Assembly: GCA_030631385.1 (NCBI GenBank)
Contig: DAOVLG010000051.1
Span: 1-8,595, forward strand
Direction of reading: 5' to 3'
Source: Candidatus Coatesiibacteriota bacterium
Lineage (GTDB): Bacteria; RBG-13-66-14
Length of the DNA stretch: 8,595 nucleotides
Positions 6,071-8,595 of this stretch are shown piece after piece (position 1 is the stretch's first letter; each line of letters begins with the position of its first letter). A program made the translations under genes and the position numbers. The notes beneath the pieces are model-generated. The model searched no databases and was not told the origin of the DNA. It was given only the letters and a program-made list of their open reading frames with translations.

Positions 6071-6792
6071 TCCCGCTCAAGGACGACATCAGTCATCGCA
6101 GCTTCCCCTACGTCAACATTGCGTTGATCGCGATCAACATCGCCATCTTCATCTTCGAGCTCGTTATCGGGGACAGGCTCTCACGGCTCCTCTACGCCAA
6201 CGCTTTCGTCCCCGCCGACTACACGGTCGGTTTTACCCGCGCCGTCGAGCGATACGGCTTTCTGAAGCTCGTCTACAGCCCCTTCGTCTCGATGTTCGTC
6301 CACGGCAGCGTGGTGCACATCGCGGGGAACATGCTCTTCCTCTTCGTCTTCGGGGACAATGTCGAGGACCGGCTGGGTCACGTCCGCTATCTCTTCTTCT
6401 ACGTCCTCTGCGGGCTCGTAGCCACGGCGGTCCACTTCGTGGTCAATCCCGCGTGCCCCCTACCCATCGTCGGGGCCTCGGGGGCGATCGCCGGGGTGCT
6501 GGGCGCGTATCTGGTTCTGTTCCCGAAGGCGCGCATCCTGACCCTGGTTCCCCTGGTGATCATCTTCTGGGCGATCCGCCTACCGGCCTTCATCGTGCTC
6601 CCCTTCTGGTTCATCACCCAGCTCTTCAGTGGCTGGCATTCAATTACCGCGACGATGAGCTCGGGTGTCGCCTGGTTTGCCCACATCGGCGGCTTTCTGG
6701 CGGGGGGCATCTACCTCTGGTTCAACCGTCGCCGCTTCCGTCCGATCGAGGAGCTGCCCGAGCCGGTCGCCGTGTTCGGAGATAACGACTAG
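6067..6792 (+). CDS. Rhomboid-family intramembrane serine protease
   Basis: The 241-residue product is a polytopic membrane protein with the full rhomboid catalytic set. H84 and N88 lie in HIAGNM, the oxyanion-side pair with the same spacing as H150/N154 of GlpG. S138 is the nucleophile in GASG (136-139), and H206 is the catalytic histidine in AHIGGF. Other family marks are FVHGS at 77-81 and FGDNVEDRLG at 95-104. About six hydrophobic segments are seen (about 14-34, 70-95, 108-125, 133-152, 158-185, 200-219). The C-terminal tail RRRFRPIEE is cytosolic by the positive-inside rule. Rhomboids cut transmembrane segments of other proteins; the substrate is unknown. GTG 6067 is the start: AAGGG at 6056-6060 lies 6 bases upstream, and GTGA overlaps the preceding stop, indicating translational coupling to the propeller lipoprotein. 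Its TAG shares bases with the stop codon of the convergent YkgJ gene. Confidence 0.92.
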   Translation: MIPLKDDISHRSFPYVNIALIAINIAIFIFELVIGDRLSRLLYANAFVPADYTVGFTRAVERYGFLKLVYSPFVSMFVHGSVVHIAGNMLFLFVFGDNVEDRLGHVRYLFFYVLCGLVATAVHFVVNPACPLPIVGASGAIAGVLGAYLVLFPKARILTLVPLVIIFWAIRLPAFIVLPFWFITQLFSGWHSITATMSSGVAWFAHIGGFLAGGIYLWFNRRRFRPIEELPEPVAVFGDND

Positions 6793-7193
6793 CGCAGGTA
6801 ATTTGCTATCTCCGGTGGATTGTACAGCCTCCCCCGGCCGATGCCCGGGCAGAGGCGTCCCTCCCTTTCCCAGGACGCCCGGTCGGTGAGGATATTTTTC
6901 CAGAAGGGGTAGGTCCGGCACTGTCGCGGGCGCACGGTGTAGATGGAGCAGCGGTCCTCGGGGGTGATAAAGACGCAGTCGCCGTTGGGCCGTTCCTTCA
7001 AGGACCAGGCGTTCGGGCCGTGCTTGCGGCAGTAACGGCGGCGGAACTCGTCCTCCCCCAGTTTCAACCGGGCGGCGATTGCTGAACGCTCCCGTTCGTT
7101 GACCACCACCACGCCGGGCTCGCCCCGGCAGCAGGCCGAACAGCCCTCCTGGCAGCTGAAACGGAGACCTTCGGGAGAGTACCAGCGTCCCAT
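6789..7193 (-). CDS. YkgJ-family cysteine-cluster protein (putative zinc/iron-binding)
   Basis: The 134-residue product belongs to the CxxxCxxCC family (Pfam CxxCxxCC, YkgJ), small cytoplasmic proteins thought to chelate zinc or iron, perhaps as an iron-sulfur cluster; their biochemical role is unsettled. Visible residues are C14, C18, C21 and C22 in CQEGCSACC, then C73 (GDCVF), C82 (DRCSIY), C92 in RPRQCRTYPFW and C115 (RLCPGIG), plus a lone C55. The order CxxxCxxCC, C, C-x-I-Y-x-x-R-P-x-x-C-R-x-(Y/F)-P, C is standard and the length is normal. The minus-strand GAGG at 7204-7201 lies 7 bases before ATG 7193. The gene is convergent with the rhomboid gene (stop codons share CTAG) and divergent from the lipoprotein operon, its start codon 13 bases away. 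Confidence 0.88.
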   Translation of the reverse strand: MGRWYSPEGLRFSCQEGCSACCRGEPGVVVVNERERSAIAARLKLGEDEFRRRYCRKHGPNAWSLKERPNGDCVFITPEDRCSIYTVRPRQCRTYPFWKNILTDRASWEREGRLCPGIGRGRLYNPPEIANYLR

Positions 7194-7196
7194 AAC

Positions 7197-7204
7197 GGAG
7201 CCTC
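7197..7204. promoter_or_regulatory. Abutting ribosome-binding sites of two divergent genes
   Basis: GGAG (7197-7200, plus strand) lies 6 bases before ATG 7207 of the lipoprotein gene. CCTC (7201-7204) reads GAGG on the minus strand, 7 bases before ATG 7193 of the ykgJ-like gene. The two sites touch with no base between them. The plus-strand site selects ATG 7207 over the ATG at 7099, which would add 36 residues ahead of the signal peptide. Confidence 0.65.
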
Positions 7205-7206
7205 GT

Positions 7207-8058
7207 ATGATTGATAGGTATTTAGTCGCGATTCTGTTCCCGCTGTTGTTGTTCGCGGCCTGTCGGAGTGACGGCGACGGAGATGTATTCGCCCTTGAGG
7301 TGAGTTACGGTGGTGGATATTCTCCGGTGGTTAGCGGGCTTTACACCCTGGCGCCCTCGGACGACGGGGAATCGGTGGTATTCCTGCATCGCGAAGTGGA
7401 CATCCACGATATCACGGTGGAGTTCGAGCGGACGTACCCACGGGTCGAGCTCGAGGATCTTTACCGGACCCTGTTGACAAACGACGTTTGGAAGCTACCC
7501 TCGAGCGAGTCGCGCACCGTCACCGATCAGCACACCTACACCGTTATCGTTCGGGCCGGCGACCGGGAGCATACCTTCAGCGTGTACGGCCCCCGTCACA
7601 ACCCCGACGAACGTTACTGGAACGTCATCTCGCCGTTGCTGGAGCTTGGCGATGAGGTCGGTCCGCCCGAAGAGTACCGTCTGACCATGCGCGCGGAAGG
7701 CGGCCTGAGCAAGCTGGAGTACTCCCTCCACACCGCCGTTCTCCTGCCCCGCCACTCCCACCTGGTAATCGAGGAGAAGGAGCGCTCGGGCGGGGTGAAG
7801 ATCCACGAGTGGGACGTTCCCCGGTCCGCGGCGCAGCGGCTGTACATCGTCCTGGATTTGAGCGACTTTTGGGAGCTGGGCGACTCCCGCGCCGCCGAGA
7901 AGATCGTCACCGACATCCCGACCTACACCTTCACCCTCGCCCTCGGTGACCGCTCGCACTGTTTCTCCGTTTACGCGCCGACCTTCGATCCCGATCCCCG
8001 CTACGGCGAGATCGTCCGCGCCGTCTACGGTTTCGCCGGTGAAGCCGAATCGGATTGA
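7207..8058 (+). CDS. Lipoprotein with two copies of an unassigned GDRxHxF/PDxRY domain
   Basis: The 283-residue product has a lipoprotein signal ending in LFAAC (C19; Phe at -3 is less usual than Leu). Two domains follow, at about 29-146 and 156-277, alike in order and spacing. Copy 1 has DVWKL (93-97), GDREHTF (118-124), Y127, P129 and PDERY (133-137). Copy 2 has DFWEL (220-224), GDRSHCF (247-253), Y256, P258 and PDPRY (262-266). The distance from GDR to PD is 15 residues in both. Each domain looks all-beta with a helix before the W motif. I do not recognise the family; the layout loosely recalls small lipoprotein domains such as DUF6438 (weak inference). No catalytic set is evident, so binding or a structural role is possible. 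A third copy forms the next gene, 21 bases downstream, so the pair is probably an operon. Confidence 0.8.
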   Translation: MIDRYLVAILFPLLLFAACRSDGDGDVFALEVSYGGGYSPVVSGLYTLAPSDDGESVVFLHREVDIHDITVEFERTYPRVELEDLYRTLLTNDVWKLPSSESRTVTDQHTYTVIVRAGDREHTFSVYGPRHNPDERYWNVISPLLELGDEVGPPEEYRLTMRAEGGLSKLEYSLHTAVLLPRHSHLVIEEKERSGGVKIHEWDVPRSAAQRLYIVLDLSDFWELGDSRAAEKIVTDIPTYTFTLALGDRSHCFSVYAPTFDPDPRYGEIVRAVYGFAGEAESD

Positions 8059-8079
8059 AATTACCATTGAGGGAGGATT

Positions 8080-8559
8080 ATGCGCAAGTCACTCTTGTTC
8101 GTCCTGATCACGCTCCTCGTTCTGTCCGTCGTCGGTTGCCGCAGGGGTCCCGGTCCTGATGCGTACAGCGACCGCGAGCCGCTCCCAGCATTCAAGGTCT
8201 TCATGCGGGCCACCGGCGGCTGGGATTACCAGGAGATGAAGTACGTCGAGTGGACCTACCAATACTCGGGCCGCGGACAGATATCTTACGAGTACCTGGC
8301 GGAGAACGAGCTGGGCCACTTCGATCACAACGAGGCCGAGCTTCCCGTCTGGATGGGTTTCGCCCTCTGGGACGATCTGGAGAACAACGATGTCTGGGAG
8401 CTCTATTCCGATGAGAGCGTCTCGACGGAGGGCCGCACCCTCTACCTGATCGAGCTGCGTCTGGGTGATCGCCGGCACGAGTTCAAGATCTACGGTCCCG
8501 ATTTCCACCCGGATAAAAGGTACCTGCGGGTCATCGCCGTGATCAAGGATCTTTACTAA
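8080..8559 (+). CDS. Lipoprotein with a single copy of the same unassigned domain
   Basis: The 159-residue product has a clear lipoprotein signal: basic MRK start, hydrophobic core and lipobox VVGC (C20), with Arg at +2. Residues about 35-157 are one copy of the domain found twice in the preceding protein: DVWEL (104-108), GDRRHEF (129-135), Y138, P140 and PDKRY (144-148), with the same 23-residue and 15-residue spacings as copy 1 there. An acidic, Tyr/Trp-rich stretch (45-75) forms the N-terminal half. GAGGGAGG at 8069-8076 precedes ATG 8080 with 3-6 bases between, a strong ribosome-binding site. The gene follows its paralogue by 21 bases in the same direction, so tandem duplication is likely. 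Function unknown; it should be anchored in the outer or inner membrane facing the periplasm. Confidence 0.8.
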   Translation: MRKSLLFVLITLLVLSVVGCRRGPGPDAYSDREPLPAFKVFMRATGGWDYQEMKYVEWTYQYSGRGQISYEYLAENELGHFDHNEAELPVWMGFALWDDLENNDVWELYSDESVSTEGRTLYLIELRLGDRRHEFKIYGPDFHPDKRYLRVIAVIKDLY

Positions 8560-8595
8560 TCACAGGAAGCGTACCAGGTTAACCGAAGAGGGTGC

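Noticed and set aside
6060..6785. A 241-codon plus-strand frame overlapping the rhomboid gene
   Set aside because: Its translation is rich in R, P, H and G with no domain, typical of an out-of-frame reading of high-G+C coding DNA; the rhomboid frame has a full catalytic motif set.
7099..7206. N-terminal extension of the two-domain lipoprotein to ATG 7099
   Set aside because: It would put 36 polar residues before the signal peptide and lie inside the ykgJ-like gene; GGAG at 7197 supports ATG 7207.
7495..8067. A 190-codon minus-strand frame opposite the two-domain lipoprotein
   Set aside because: No ribosome-binding site or domain; the plus-strand frame has a lipoprotein signal and an internal duplication, so this is antisense shadow.
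8560..8595. Possible start of a further gene at the right edge
   Set aside because: GAAGAGGGTG could be a ribosome-binding site, but no start codon is within the window, so nothing can be supported.

Overview
The window reads as chromosomal DNA of an uncultivated, high-G+C, diderm (LPS-bearing) bacterium. It carries an lptD homologue for LPS export, four genes with lipoprotein-type signals, a secreted deacetylase and a rhomboid protease, so most of the genes concern the cell envelope. The G+C-rich genes, the hairpin-type intergenic repeats (an AATGTAGGG family and a CTCACC...CCCTCTCC/GGAGAGGG family) and the scattered small operons would suit a candidate phylum such as Coatesbacteria. That placement is a recollection of style, not a proof.

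Layout. 2-163 is the 3' end of accD (acetyl-CoA carboxylase beta subunit). A G+C hairpin with a T run (173-194) separates it from lptD (203-2584). An AATGTAGGG palindrome that looks like a terminator follows. Next is a strikingly AT-rich gene (2706-3662) for a lipoprotein with a degenerate YARHG domain, whose composition is unlike everything around it. A repeat cluster (3665-3833) holds three copies of a CTCACC hairpin and a second AATGTAGGG palindrome. On the minus strand lies a family-4 polysaccharide deacetylase (4994-3840).

Divergently, 5102-6070 encodes a probable seven-bladed beta-propeller lipoprotein. It is translationally coupled (GTGA overlap) to a rhomboid-family intramembrane serine protease (6067-6792). 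The rhomboid ends against a convergent YkgJ-type cysteine-cluster protein (7193-6789), the two sharing a CTAG at their stop codons. Thirteen bases beyond the YkgJ start, on the plus strand, begins a two-gene lipoprotein operon (7207-8058 and 8080-8559).

The most novel content is in that last operon. The first protein has two copies, and the second protein one copy, of a roughly 110-120-residue domain that I cannot assign with confidence. All three copies share a D-x-W-[EK]-L motif and, 23-25 residues later, a GDRxHxF...Y.P...PDxRY signature. The other notable feature is the AT-rich YARHG lipoprotein island bounded by two same-length palindromic elements. No tRNA, rRNA, CRISPR array, transposase or defence system is visible.
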